Below, piece by piece: positions 41,084 through 49,112 of a DNA stretch of 64,000 nt. The stretch's first letter is position 1. Every line of letters begins with the position of its first letter. The notes beneath the pieces are model-generated. The model saw only the letters and a list, made by a program, of their open reading frames with translations. It did no database searches and was not told the origin of the DNA. The DNA comes from Tersicoccus mangrovi (GTDB lineage Bacteria; Actinomycetota; Actinomycetes; Actinomycetales; Micrococcaceae). The position numbers and the translations under genes were made by a program. The stretch covers positions 1-64,000 of the forward strand of contig NZ_JBAJMW010000001.1 in the NCBI RefSeq assembly GCF_036881825.1, in the 5' to 3' direction.

Positions 41084-42436
41084 TCACGGCGGGTAGTCGC
41101 CGCCGCCCGGCAGGGTGGCGAACCGCCACAGCCAGGCCACCCAGACGATCTGCAGCGCGAGGAACCCGACCGCGAGCGTGATCCGGTAGGCCCGCGACCG
41201 GGAGACGAACACGGCCGCGAGCGCGAGCGGGAACAGCGGCAGCAGCAGCCGGAACGTGCTGGTCTGCGGGTGCAGGACCGCGGCGAGGTACACCGCGTAC
41301 GCGAGGCACCAGCCCTGCAGGTCCGTGCCGAGCCGGCGCACGGGCCGACTGAGCAGCGCGAGGACGACGGCGAGGCCGACGAGCACCACGACGACGGGGC
41401 CGAACACCGGCCCGAAGAGCCACTGCCCGGTGTCGAACCACGGAGCGAAGAGGACGAGGCCGCCACCGCCGCGCCAGACCGTCTCGGTGTCGGTGTAGGC
41501 GGCCGCCTCCCCCGTCACGAGCCAGGCGATCACCGGCCACGCCCAGCCGGCCACGATCGCGACCGCGAGCAGGACGATGCCACGCACCCGTTCACCCCAC
41601 GGGAAGCCCGCAGAACGCCATCGCAGCAGCAGATGCACGGCCACCAGCAGGGCGAACGGCAGCCCGGCCGGCCGCGTCAGGCCCATGGCGAGTACGACGG
41701 GTGCGGCCGCGAGGTAGCGGTGCCGGGCGAGCAGGTACAGGCCGGCGGCGAGCAGGAGCAGGTGCAGCGACTCGGCGTAGGGGATCTGCAGGACCGCCGA
41801 GACCGGGAAGAGGCAGATCAGGGTCACGGCCGCGAGGCTGTCCCTCGGGCCGGCCACGAGCCGGAACAGGCGGTGGACGACCAGGACGGCGCCGAGCCCG
41901 GCGATGACGGCGACCGCCGGGGCGAGCGTCGTCCAGCCCAGTCCGGTCACCGAGCTCAGGCCGCGGACCAGGAACGGGAACAGCGCGTAGAAGGCCCAGG
42001 GGTTCTCCTGCGCGGTGCCGTCGGCGTTGCGCGGGATGGTCGACGGGTAGCCCGTGTCGAAGATCCGCTGGTACCAGGCGCTGTCCCAGAAGTTGATGAA
42101 CTGCCCGTAGCTCGGCTGGGCCGGGGCCCACGGGTTCTCCCCCTGCTGCCGGGCGACGGCGAGGAAGACGGCGGCGGTCACCAGCCGGGACAGGACGTAG
42201 ACGACGCCGACCTGCAGCCACCAGGGCCACCGGCCGGCGACGGCGACGGTCGCCCGCGTCGCGAGCACCGTGACGCGTCCCGGGCTGGAACGCGCGGATC
42301 GCGTGCTCTCCGGTGCAGGCGGCCAGTCGTCGCGGGGGACGGTCGTTGCCTCGCCTGTCATTGCCTCGACTGTCGTTGCCTCGCCTGCCATTGCCTCAGC
42401 GGCGGGTCGGGGACGGTCGCGTTCGGAGGTGCTCAC
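41084..42436 (-). CDS. GT-C mannosyltransferase-like membrane protein (PIG-V type)
   Basis: A 450-residue polytopic protein with about ten to twelve helices after a 65-residue hydrophilic N-terminus. The first outer loop has FINFWDSAWYQRIFDTGYPS, the W-D-x-x-W-Y...GY pattern of PIG-V-like GT-C glycosyltransferases that use polyprenyl-phosphate sugars outside the membrane. The acceptor is unknown; cell-wall glycolipid or lipoglycan is likely. The N-terminus contains a 15-bp tandem array (42343-42397) writing alternating EAMAG/EATTV pentapeptides. The start is GTG at 42436, overlapping the DivIVA-domain gene by 4 nt. Last gene of a five-gene operon. Confidence 0.82.
   Translation of the reverse strand: MSTSERDRPRPAAEAMAGEATTVEAMTGEATTVPRDDWPPAPESTRSARSSPGRVTVLATRATVAVAGRWPWWLQVGVVYVLSRLVTAAVFLAVARQQGENPWAPAQPSYGQFINFWDSAWYQRIFDTGYPSTIPRNADGTAQENPWAFYALFPFLVRGLSSVTGLGWTTLAPAVAVIAGLGAVLVVHRLFRLVAGPRDSLAAVTLICLFPVSAVLQIPYAESLHLLLLAAGLYLLARHRYLAAAPVVLAMGLTRPAGLPFALLVAVHLLLRWRSAGFPWGERVRGIVLLAVAIVAGWAWPVIAWLVTGEAAAYTDTETVWRGGGGLVLFAPWFDTGQWLFGPVFGPVVVVLVGLAVVLALLSRPVRRLGTDLQGWCLAYAVYLAAVLHPQTSTFRLLLPLFPLALAAVFVSRSRAYRITLAVGFLALQIVWVAWLWRFATLPGGGDYPP
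42343..42397 (-). repeat. 15-bp in-frame tandem repeat in the mannosyltransferase gene
   Basis: Four near-identical 15-bp units (three full, one partial) in the 5' coding region. They write EAMAG/EATTV pentapeptides ahead of the first membrane helix. Copy number could vary by slippage without shifting the frame. Confidence 0.8.
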
Positions 42437-42813
42437 GCCCGGCCGCGGTCCTGTCCGCCGGCGGCGAGCGTGCGCTCGAGGTCGGCGATCCGCTGGTCCC
42501 GCACGACGAGGGCGTCGCGGAGCACGTCGAGCACCTCGTCGACCTGGTCCATCCGGTAGCCGCGCAGCCCGAGGGCGAAACGGACCCCGTCGACCTGCTC
42601 GGCGAGCCGCTCGTCGGGCACCGTGGTGTCCAGCAGGACGGGCGGTGCGGTGGCCACCGGGGTCGCGAGTGTCTCCCCCTCGGGGTCGTCCAGGCCGAGT
42701 AGCGTGGCGCCGCGGCGAGCGGCCGCACCGGGCACCCGGCCGACGGCGACGAGCGCGACGGCGCCGAGCACCAGCAGGGCGAGGACGACGAGGAGCAGGG
42801 TCACCCTGCCCAT
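42433..42813 (-). CDS. membrane-anchored DivIVA-domain protein
   Basis: A 126-residue protein: one N-terminal helix (TLLLVVLALLVLGAVALVAV, about residues 5-24), a short linker, and a DivIVA-like coiled segment FALGLRGYRMDQVDEVLDVL followed by LRDALVVRDQRIADLERTLA. The GYRMDQVD core is the DivIVA membrane-curvature motif. It may tether wall or lipid synthesis at poles or septa. The start is ATG at 42813, 32 bp after the GNAT gene. The stop overlaps the mannosyltransferase start. Confidence 0.8.
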   Translation of the reverse strand: MGRVTLLLVVLALLVLGAVALVAVGRVPGAAARRGATLLGLDDPEGETLATPVATAPPVLLDTTVPDERLAEQVDGVRFALGLRGYRMDQVDEVLDVLRDALVVRDQRIADLERTLAAGGQDRGRA

Positions 42814-42845
42814 GGTGCCAGACCCCGCTGTGCCGGGCGGCGGCG

Positions 42846-43313
42846 TCAGGTCGTGGCGGCCCCTGCGCCGTCGTCGGGCCGGCGGATCCGCACGAAGGAG
42901 CGGAGCGGCGCGGGCGCCACCTCGTGGGCCTCCGTGAAGCCGCGGCTCTCGTAGAAGGCGCGCCGGCCCGGTTCGTCGTCGGTGGTCAGGACCACCTGGC
43001 GGATGCGCCGGCTGCGGTCGAGCACGGCGTCGAGCAGGGCTGCCCCGACGCCGGTGCGCTGGTGGTCGGGGGCCACGAGCAGGTCCTGCACGTAGACGAT
43101 CGTGTGGCCGTCCGAGACGGTGCGGACCAGGCCGATCAGCTCGCCCGTGTCGGGGTCCCGCGCCGAGAGGACGCACGAGGATCCGGCGACGGCGGCCACG
43201 AGCGTCGCCGGGTCCGCGGTATAGGCCGTCCACCCGACGGCGGCGTAGAGCCGGAGCAGCTCGTCCGGGTCGGGCCGTTCCTCGGCGATGACGACGTCCA
43301 CGGCGGCGGTCAC
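42846..43313 (-). CDS. GNAT-family N-acetyltransferase
   Basis: A 155-residue GNAT. Motif A, the acetyl-CoA pyrophosphate loop, is VQDLLVAPDHQRTGVGAALL (about residues 74-93), and motif B ends in RRAFYESRGFTEAHE. The substrate is unknown. It is bound into one operon by GTGA overlap with the deaminase/ASCH gene upstream, so a small nucleoside-like or antibiotic substrate is worth testing. The start is GTG at 43313. Confidence 0.88.
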   Translation of the reverse strand: MTAAVDVVIAEERPDPDELLRLYAAVGWTAYTADPATLVAAVAGSSCVLSARDPDTGELIGLVRTVSDGHTIVYVQDLLVAPDHQRTGVGAALLDAVLDRSRRIRQVVLTTDDEPGRRAFYESRGFTEAHEVAPAPLRSFVRIRRPDDGAGAATT

Positions 43314-44068
43314 GCCTGTATCCCGTCAGGCGGGTCGACGGCGAAGTGGACGACGTCGACGTCGGCGTCGTCCGGTAGTGCCGGATAGTGGCGGCGCAGG
43401 TCTGCGACGAGATCGCCGGGGGTCTGTCTCGCCAGTTCCGGCAGGCTCGCCCGGCGCACCCGGGTGACGACACCCGTGCGCGGTTGCGGCTTCGCCTCGT
43501 CCTCGAAGACGAGATGGACCGGCCCCACGGCCACGGGATCGCGCCAGCGCACCGTCGTGGTCTTCCGCCCGGCCAGGACGGCGTCGCGGTAGCGGGAGTG
43601 GAAGCGCAGCAGCCGGGGCGGGTCGGCCTCGGGTTGCCGGTAGGCGTGCGGCAGCAGGGCATGCAGGGGCGCCACGCGCGGCCCGCCCTCGGCGGGGAGG
43701 GCGACGACGATGTCCGGGTGCAGATCGAGCAGCACCTGACGACATCGTCCGCACGGGGCGAGCAGGCTCCTCCCCCCGTCTCCGGAAGCGGCGATCGTCG
43801 TGAGCGGGCCGGCGCCGGCAGCCGCGGCGACCCCGAGGACGACGAGCTCGGCACAGGGCCCACCGGTGAAGTGGTACACGTTGACGCCCGCGTGGATGCG
43901 GCCGGAGACGTCCAACGCCGCCGCGGCCACCGTGTGGACCACGCCGTCGTCCAGTGTCGCGGCCAGCGCCTCCGCCGCCTCGATCACCCGGCGTTCGCTG
44001 TCCAGCGGGGCCATCGTCGACGGATCCGGGACCGGGGGTTCCATGCGTGCTACGCGGTCCGCGCTCAC
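43310..44068 (-). CDS. blasticidin-S-deaminase-like cytidine deaminase fused to an ASCH domain
   Basis: A 252-residue two-domain protein. Residues about 25-145 are a zinc cytidine-deaminase fold with C72-A-E74 and PC106GRC109RQ. The run GVNVYHFTGGPCAELVVLG and the PCGRCRQVLLDLHP segment match, from memory, the fungal blasticidin-S deaminase almost residue for residue. Residues about 152-243 form an ASCH domain: LLRFHSRYRDAVLAGRKTTT (Lys169, Thr172) resembles YqfB, the N4-acetylcytidine amidohydrolase. One chain could thus deacetylate and deaminate a modified cytosine nucleoside. The start is GTG at 44068 (GTGA overlap with the LOG gene). The substrate and coupling of activities are inference. 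Confidence 0.85.
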   Translation of the reverse strand: MSADRVARMEPPVPDPSTMAPLDSERRVIEAAEALAATLDDGVVHTVAAAALDVSGRIHAGVNVYHFTGGPCAELVVLGVAAAAGAGPLTTIAASGDGGRSLLAPCGRCRQVLLDLHPDIVVALPAEGGPRVAPLHALLPHAYRQPEADPPRLLRFHSRYRDAVLAGRKTTTVRWRDPVAVGPVHLVFEDEAKPQPRTGVVTRVRRASLPELARQTPGDLVADLRRHYPALPDDADVDVVHFAVDPPDGIQA

Positions 44069-44895
44069 GCGCTGACCGCGCCGCCGTCCGCGTGCGGGTC
44101 CGTGTGCCGCAGGACGGCGGCCACCGCGTCATCGGGGTCGTCGACGAGGCTGACCAGGTCCACGTCCTCCGGGGCGATCATGCCCTCGGTGACGAGGGTG
44201 GTGCGCACCCATTCCCACAGCGGTCCCCAGAACGCGGTGCCCACGAGCACCACCGGGAAACGGGTCACCTTGCGGGTCTGCACGAGGGTGAGCGCCTCGA
44301 ACAGCTCGTCGAGCGTGCCGAACCCGCCGGGCAGGACGACGAAGCCCCGGGCGTACTTGACGAACATCGTCTTGCGCGCGAAGAAGTAGCGGAAGTTGAC
44401 GCCGAGGTCGACCCACGCGTTCAGGCCCTGCTCGAACGGCAGCTCGATGCCGAGGCCCACCGACCGGCCCCCGCCCTCCCAGGCCCCCTTGTTGGCCGCC
44501 TCCATGGTGCCCGGGCCGCCGCCGGTGATGACGGCGAAGCCGCTGCGGGCCAGGCGCGAGGCGATCTTCTCGGCGAGCGCGTACTCGTGGCTCTCGGGGC
44601 GTACCCGGGCCGAGCCGAACATGCTGATGGCCGACCCGAGCCCGGCGAGCGCCCCGAACCCCTCGACGAACTCCCCCTGGATGCGCAGCACCCGCCACGG
44701 GTCCTGGTGGGTGAACCGGTCGTCGTCCGCACTCTGCAGCAGGTGCGCGTCGGCGGTGCCGTGCGGCTCCGGCTCGTTGCGCAGCTCGAGCGGTCCCCGG
44801 CGGTGGGGACGGGGACGGGCCTGCCTGGCAGCGCGGTCGTCGGCGCGGTCGTCGGCGCGGTCGTCGGCTCCGGTGGGCTCGGACTCAGCACTCAT
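44065..44895 (-). CDS. LOG-family nucleoside-5'-monophosphate phosphoribohydrolase (TIGR00730)
   Basis: A 276-residue Rossmann-fold enzyme of the LOG/lysine-decarboxylase-like family, with GGGPGTMEAANKGA and PGGFGTLDELFEALTLVQT. Members cleave (cytokinin) nucleoside monophosphates to base and ribose 5-phosphate. The N-terminus has three perfect 12-bp repeats (44831-44866) coding DDRA. TAGCCT on the minus strand (44907-44902) ends 6 nt before the ATG at 44895, so this first gene of the operon is leaderless-type. It precedes the deaminase/ASCH fusion, which also acts on nucleosides. Confidence 0.92.
   Translation of the reverse strand: MSAESEPTGADDRADDRADDRAARQARPRPHRRGPLELRNEPEPHGTADAHLLQSADDDRFTHQDPWRVLRIQGEFVEGFGALAGLGSAISMFGSARVRPESHEYALAEKIASRLARSGFAVITGGGPGTMEAANKGAWEGGGRSVGLGIELPFEQGLNAWVDLGVNFRYFFARKTMFVKYARGFVVLPGGFGTLDELFEALTLVQTRKVTRFPVVLVGTAFWGPLWEWVRTTLVTEGMIAPEDVDLVSLVDDPDDAVAAVLRHTDPHADGGAVSA
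44831..44866 (-). repeat. 12-bp in-frame tandem repeat in the LOG gene
   Basis: Three perfect copies of GCGCGGTCGTCG on the plus strand, coding DDRA repeats in the disordered N-terminus of the LOG protein. Confidence 0.85.
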
Positions 44896-45024
44896 CCGTT
44901 CAGGCTAGCCACCGCGCCCTCGCCACCGCGAGAGCGGGCCGCTGTACGCGCGATTTCACCGGATTGCAACAGGATCGACGCGCTCGTGCGTCTCAGGTCA
45001 CACATGTTCCGCTACATTCGAGGT

Positions 45025-45810
45025 ATGTCATCTCACCCCGGGCCCGCTACCTCCGACCCGGGCGCGCGTACCTCGACGCCGCTCGTCTCCGTCGCCGGCG
45101 TCGACAAGTACTTCGGCGACTTCCAGGCCCTCAAGCACATCGACCTGGACATCCCCGCAGGTCAGGTGGTCATCCTGATCGGCCCGTCGGGGTCCGGCAA
45201 GTCCACCCTGTGCCGCACGATCAACCGCCTCGAGACCATCCAGTCCGGCACCATCGCGATCGACGGCAAGCCGCTGCCGGCCGAGGGCAAGGAGCTCGCA
45301 GCGCTGCGGGCCGACGTCGGCATGGTGTTCCAGTCCTTCAACCTCTTCGCCCACAAGACGATCCTCGAGAACGTCACCCTCGGCCCCATGAAGGTCAAGG
45401 GCGTGAAGAAGGCGGAGGCCGAGGCGGAGGCACGCCGGCTGCTGGAGCGCGTCGGCGTGGGCGCCCAGGCGGACAAGCTGCCCGCCCAGCTCTCCGGCGG
45501 CCAGCAGCAGCGCGTCGCCATCGCCCGGGCCCTGGCCATGCAGCCGAAGGTCATGCTGTTCGACGAGCCGACCTCCGCGCTGGACCCCGAGATGGTCAAG
45601 GAGGTGCTCGACGTGATGGTCGAGCTGGCGAAGGCCGGCATGACGATGATCGTCGTCACTCACGAGATGGGCTTCGCCCGCACCGCCGGTGACCGGGTCG
45701 TCTTCATGTCCGACGGCGAGATCGTCGAGGACACCGATCCGGAGACGTTCTTCACCAATCCGACGAGTCCCCGGGCGCAGGACTTCCTCTCCAAGATCCT
45801 GTCCCACTGA
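45025..45810 (+). CDS. gluA: glutamate ABC importer, ATPase
   Basis: A 261-residue ABC ATPase: Walker A GPSGSGKST, Q-loop FQSFNLFAHKTILENV, signature LSGGQQQR, Walker B VMLFDEPTSALDPE, H-loop VVTHEMGFART. With the binding protein and two permeases following in order, this is the GluABCD arrangement of corynebacteria for glutamate uptake. TACATT at 45013-45018 ends 6 nt before the ATG at 45025 (leaderless-type); an ATG at 45004 is in frame but lies upstream of that -10. It is divergent from the LOG operon. Confidence 0.94.
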   Translation: MSSHPGPATSDPGARTSTPLVSVAGVDKYFGDFQALKHIDLDIPAGQVVILIGPSGSGKSTLCRTINRLETIQSGTIAIDGKPLPAEGKELAALRADVGMVFQSFNLFAHKTILENVTLGPMKVKGVKKAEAEAEARRLLERVGVGAQADKLPAQLSGGQQQRVAIARALAMQPKVMLFDEPTSALDPEMVKEVLDVMVELAKAGMTMIVVTHEMGFARTAGDRVVFMSDGEIVEDTDPETFFTNPTSPRAQDFLSKILSH

Positions 45811-45941
45811 GCTCGGCTCGACCCGCAAGAACCACACGCACCGCACCGCAGACCACCATCATCACCGTTCACCATCCCGGGCACCCACGGGGCCATGCCC
45901 GGCAGGCGGACCGCACCGGCCGCCATGAGGAAAGGAAAACC

Positions 45942-46832
45942 ATGCGAATCAAGGCAACCCTGCTGGCCACGATGGCCGCGTCGGCACTGGCGCTGAGCGC
46001 CTGCGGCGGCGGCTCCGGCCCCGGCGCCTCCGGCGGGGACTCCGCGTCCCCCGCCGTCTCCTACCCGGTCGCGTCCAACGTCGCGCTGACCGGCAGCCCC
46101 ACCTACGACAAGATCAAGTCCGCGGGCAAGGTCGTGATCGGCGTCAAGGAGGATCAGCCCCAGCTCGGTTTCAAGGATGCCATCACCGGCGAGCGCTCCG
46201 GTTTCGACATCGAGATCGCCCGGTGGACGGCGTCGTCGCTGGGCATCTCCCCGGACAAGATCGAGTTCAAGGCCATCCCGTCCGCCCAGCGCGAGAGCGC
46301 CCTGGCCAACGGTGACGTCAACCTGTACGTGGGCACCTACTCGATCACCGACAAGCGCAAGAAGCAGGTCGACTTCGCGGGCCCGTACTTCGTCACCGGG
46401 CAGGGCCTGCTGGTGAAGAAGGACAGCACGATCTCCGGTATCGAGGGCATGAACGGCAAGACCGCCTGCTCGGCGACCGGATCGACGCCGATCCAGAACA
46501 TCAAGGACAAGTACAAGCAGGTCAAGACGACGGAGTTCAGCACCTACTCCGAGTGCGTCGACGCCCTCAAGAACGGCCAGGCCGACGCGGTCACGACCGA
46601 CGAGGCGATCCTGCTGGGCTACGCCGCACAGGACCCGGACAACCTCAAGACCGTGGGCAAGCCGTTCTCCACCGAGAAGTACGGTGTGGGCCTGCCCAAG
46701 GGCGACAAGGCGCTGCGCACCTTCATCGACCAGATGTTCACCAACGGCAAGAGCACCTGGACGAAGATCTATGACGCGACGCTCGGCAAGTCCGGCAAGA
46801 CGGTCGAGCAGCCCGCCGTCGAGAACTACTGA
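45942..46832 (+). CDS. gluB: glutamate ABC importer, binding lipoprotein
   Basis: A 296-residue solute-binding protein with lipobox LSAC (Cys21). The ligand-binding core includes KVVIGVKEDQPQLGFKDA, GFDIEIARWTASSLGI and NLYVGTYSITDKRKK, typical of glutamate-binding GluB-like proteins. Cys residues at KTACSATGS and YSECVDAL probably form the conserved disulphide. The ATG at 45942 has a purine-rich ribosome site (GAGGAAAGGAAAA). The 131-bp gap after gluA contains a 7-bp hairpin (CCGGGCA/TGCCCGG, 45877-45902). A strong hairpin follows the gene. Confidence 0.93.
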   Translation: MRIKATLLATMAASALALSACGGGSGPGASGGDSASPAVSYPVASNVALTGSPTYDKIKSAGKVVIGVKEDQPQLGFKDAITGERSGFDIEIARWTASSLGISPDKIEFKAIPSAQRESALANGDVNLYVGTYSITDKRKKQVDFAGPYFVTGQGLLVKKDSTISGIEGMNGKTACSATGSTPIQNIKDKYKQVKTTEFSTYSECVDALKNGQADAVTTDEAILLGYAAQDPDNLKTVGKPFSTEKYGVGLPKGDKALRTFIDQMFTNGKSTWTKIYDATLGKSGKTVEQPAVENY

Positions 46833-46839
46833 GTCGCAC

Positions 46840-46870
46840 GGCACGGTCCCGGCGCTGCCGGGACCGTGCC
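46840..46870 (+). terminator. intra-operon hairpin (attenuator or RNA-stability element) after gluB
   Basis: A perfect 14-bp stem GGCACGGTCCCGGC (46840-46853) with 46857-46870 and a 3-nt loop, 7 nt after the gluB stop and 105 bp before gluC. Such elements commonly give more binding protein than permease, by partial termination or by protecting the gluAB mRNA 3' end. Confidence 0.65.
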
Positions 46871-46974
46871 CGGCGCTCGGTGCCCCGCGCCGGTGCGGGC
46901 GGTCCTTCCGTCCGCGCCGGCGCGTCGGCCCGTCCGACGCCGTTCCGTCCGTCCGCTGAAAGGGCGACCGTCAC

Positions 46975-47625
46975 GTGAGCACCCTGTTCGACAACCTCGA
47001 CCTGTTCGTCGAGGGCTTCAAGAACACCCTGATCCTCTTCTTCTTCTCCGCGATCTTCTCCCTGCTGATCGGGATGCTCGTCGCCGGAGCCCGGGTCTCC
47101 CCCGTCACCCCGCTGCGGGCACTGGGGACCATCTACGTCAACACCGTGCGCAACACCCCGTTGACGCTCGTGCTGTTCTTCTTCGCCTTCGGTTATCCGC
47201 GGCTCGACCTGCCGGGCGCCCAGAGCTATCTCGTGCTCGCCGTCATCGGCCTCTCGCTCTACACGGCCACCTACATGGCCGAGGCGATCCGGGCCGGCAT
47301 CAACACCGTGCCCATCGGCCAGGCGGAGGCGGCGCGCGCCATCGGCATGCCGTTCGGGATGACGATGACGCAGGTGATCATGCCGCAGGCCGTCCGCGCC
47401 GTCGTGCCGCCCATGATGAACGTCTTCATCGCGCTGCTGAAGAACACGACGGTGGCCGCCGGCTTCTCCGTCGCGGAGGCCGGAGCGATCCGCGCGAGCC
47501 TCTCCGAACGCGGCGAGCCCGCCATGGCCTCGATGCTGTGGATCATCGCCGGCTTCGTCATCCTCGTCCTCATCCTCGCCGGCATCCAGCGCCGGTTCGA
47601 GAAGAAGTGGAGCCTGGCCCGATGA
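46975..47625 (+). CDS. gluC: glutamate ABC importer, permease 1
   Basis: A 216-residue permease with about five helices. The EAA coupling loop is EAARAIGMPFGMTMTQVIMP (about residues 120-139). N-terminal FVEGFKNTLILFFFSAIFSL and VNTVRNTPLTLVLFFF are typical of HisM-like subunits. The start is GTG at 46975 after GAAAGGGCG. Its stop overlaps the gluD start (ATGA), so GluC and GluD should be made in equal amounts and form the heterodimeric channel. Confidence 0.93.
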   Translation: MSTLFDNLDLFVEGFKNTLILFFFSAIFSLLIGMLVAGARVSPVTPLRALGTIYVNTVRNTPLTLVLFFFAFGYPRLDLPGAQSYLVLAVIGLSLYTATYMAEAIRAGINTVPIGQAEAARAIGMPFGMTMTQVIMPQAVRAVVPPMMNVFIALLKNTTVAAGFSVAEAGAIRASLSERGEPAMASMLWIIAGFVILVLILAGIQRRFEKKWSLAR

Positions 47626-48488
47626 CCTCCGTCCTCTACGACGTGCCCGGCCCGCGGGCCCGGCGCCGCAACATCGTCATCGGCGTGGTCGGCCTGCTCG
47701 TCGCGATCGCCGTCATCGCCTTCATCGTCTACCGGTTCGCCGCGACCGGACAGTTCTCCGCCCGCCTGTGGCGCACCTTCGCCTACCCGCAGGTGCAGTC
47801 GGCGTTCTTCTCGGCGGCGCTGAACACCCTGCAGGCCTTCGCCGCGGCGTCGGTGCTGAGCATCGTCCTCGGCCTCGTGCTGGCGATCGGGCGGCTCTCC
47901 GACCGCGCGTGGATCAGCCGCCCGGTCGGCTGGATCACCGAGCTCTTCCGGGCCGTGCCCGTGCTGCTGCTCATGGGCGTCGTCTATTACGGGCTGCCGA
48001 GCATCGGCGTCCAGGGCGTGACCCCCTACATCGCGGTGGTGGGCGGCCTGACCGTCTACAACGGCTCGGTGCTCGCCGAGGTCTTCCGCGCGGGCATGCA
48101 GGCCATCCCCCGCGGCCAGGTGGAGGCCGGCTACGCGATCGGTCTGCGCAAGAGCCAGGTGACGTCCACCATCCTGCTGCCCCAGGCGGTGCGGCTGATG
48201 CTGCCGGTGATCATCTCCCAGCTCGTGGTCGTCATGAAGGACACCGCGCTCGGGTTCATCGTCACCTACAACGAGATCCTGTACTACGCGAAGTACCTGG
48301 GCAGCCAGGGTCAGCTCGGCTCCCCGATCATCCCCGCCGCGATCGTCGCCGCCGTCCTGTACATCGGCATGTGCCTCATCCTCTCCGGCGTCGCGAAGCT
48401 GCTCGAGATGCGGCTGAACCGGACCGGCCGGACGCGTGGCGCGGCGGCTCCGACCCGCGTGGCGGCCGGCGACGGCGCGGCGGTCTGA
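47622..48488 (+). CDS. gluD: glutamate ABC importer, permease 2
   Basis: A 288-residue permease with an N-terminal helix ahead of the conserved five. The EAA loop is VEAGYAIGLRKSQVTSTILLP (about residues 167-187, split here only by family convention), preceded by NGSVLAEVFRAGMQAIPRGQ. It pairs with GluC. The start is ATG at 47622 inside the gluC stop. A 25-residue basic/Ala-rich cytoplasmic tail ends the protein. It is the last gene of gluABCD. Confidence 0.92.
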   Translation: MTSVLYDVPGPRARRRNIVIGVVGLLVAIAVIAFIVYRFAATGQFSARLWRTFAYPQVQSAFFSAALNTLQAFAAASVLSIVLGLVLAIGRLSDRAWISRPVGWITELFRAVPVLLLMGVVYYGLPSIGVQGVTPYIAVVGGLTVYNGSVLAEVFRAGMQAIPRGQVEAGYAIGLRKSQVTSTILLPQAVRLMLPVIISQLVVVMKDTALGFIVTYNEILYYAKYLGSQGQLGSPIIPAAIVAAVLYIGMCLILSGVAKLLEMRLNRTGRTRGAAAPTRVAAGDGAAV

Positions 48489-48526
48489 GGGTTCGATCTG
48501 CTCGCTCGTCCCACCGGAGAAAGCCA

Positions 48527-48562
48527 TTGACACCCACCGGGTGTAAGCGTGTAATCATCGTA
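48527..48562 (+). promoter_or_regulatory. consensus promoter of a leaderless mRNA
   Basis: TTGACA (48527-48532), a 17-bp spacer and TGTAAT (48550-48555) form the best sigma-70-type promoter noted in the window. Transcription would begin at about 48562, the A of the ATG. No Shine-Dalgarno precedes the start. Confidence 0.75.
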
Positions 48563-49071
48563 TGAACGAGATCGAGGGGTGGCTGCTCGGACGGCTGCCC
48601 GACCAGTGGTACGAGGGCTCGCCGGAGGTGACGGCGGACCGCGAGGAGATCGTCGTCGTCCTCCCGCTGGCATCGCCCTCGACGTCCGGGGATGACGAGA
48701 ACGACGAGCAGGTGGCGCGGTCGGCCGAGGCGGGGCGCATCGAACGGTTCCGCGAGGACACCCGGACGCAGCGGATGCACATCGCCGACGACGCCGAGCG
48801 GCGGTTCGGTCGCAAGGTCGCCTGGGGCGCCTCCTGCGGGCAGACGAGGACGGTCTTCACGAATCTGTCCGTCCCGGTGATGACGCGGTTGCGGCAGCCG
48901 GAGCGGCGGGTGCTCGACACGCTCGTCGAGGCCGGGGTCGCCCGCTCGCGGTCCGACGCGCTCGCGTGGTCGGTGCGCCTCGTCGGCCAGCACGAGGGCG
49001 ACTGGATCGCCCAGCTGCGGGACGCCCTGACCGCGGTCCGCGAGGCCCGCAGCGCCGGTCCTGCCGCCTGA
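48562..49071 (+). CDS. conserved actinobacterial protein with RHH-like C-terminus
   Basis: A 169-residue soluble protein starting MNEIEGWLLGRLPDQWYEGS. I recall close relatives in many actinobacteria without a named function. The C-terminal third (VPVMTRLRQPERRVLDTLVE, GVARSRSDALAWSVRLVGQH) has the strand-helix-helix pattern of ribbon-helix-helix DNA-binding proteins. The middle has a charged helix with RRFGRKVAWGASCGQTRTVF. It is monocistronic, with a consensus promoter and a leaderless start. It ends at a hairpin shared with the next gene. Confidence 0.75.
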   Translation: MNEIEGWLLGRLPDQWYEGSPEVTADREEIVVVLPLASPSTSGDDENDEQVARSAEAGRIERFREDTRTQRMHIADDAERRFGRKVAWGASCGQTRTVFTNLSVPVMTRLRQPERRVLDTLVEAGVARSRSDALAWSVRLVGQHEGDWIAQLRDALTAVREARSAGPAA

Positions 49072-49077
49072 CGCCAG

Positions 49078-49107
49078 ACCGCCTCGAACGATAGCCGGTC
49101 GAGCGGT
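49078..49107. terminator. possible bidirectional hairpin
   Basis: ACCGCCTCGA (49078-49087) pairs with TCGAGCGGT (49099-49107) with one bulged C and an 11-nt loop, in the 41 bp between two convergent genes. Confidence 0.45.
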
Positions 49108-49112
49108 GCCGC

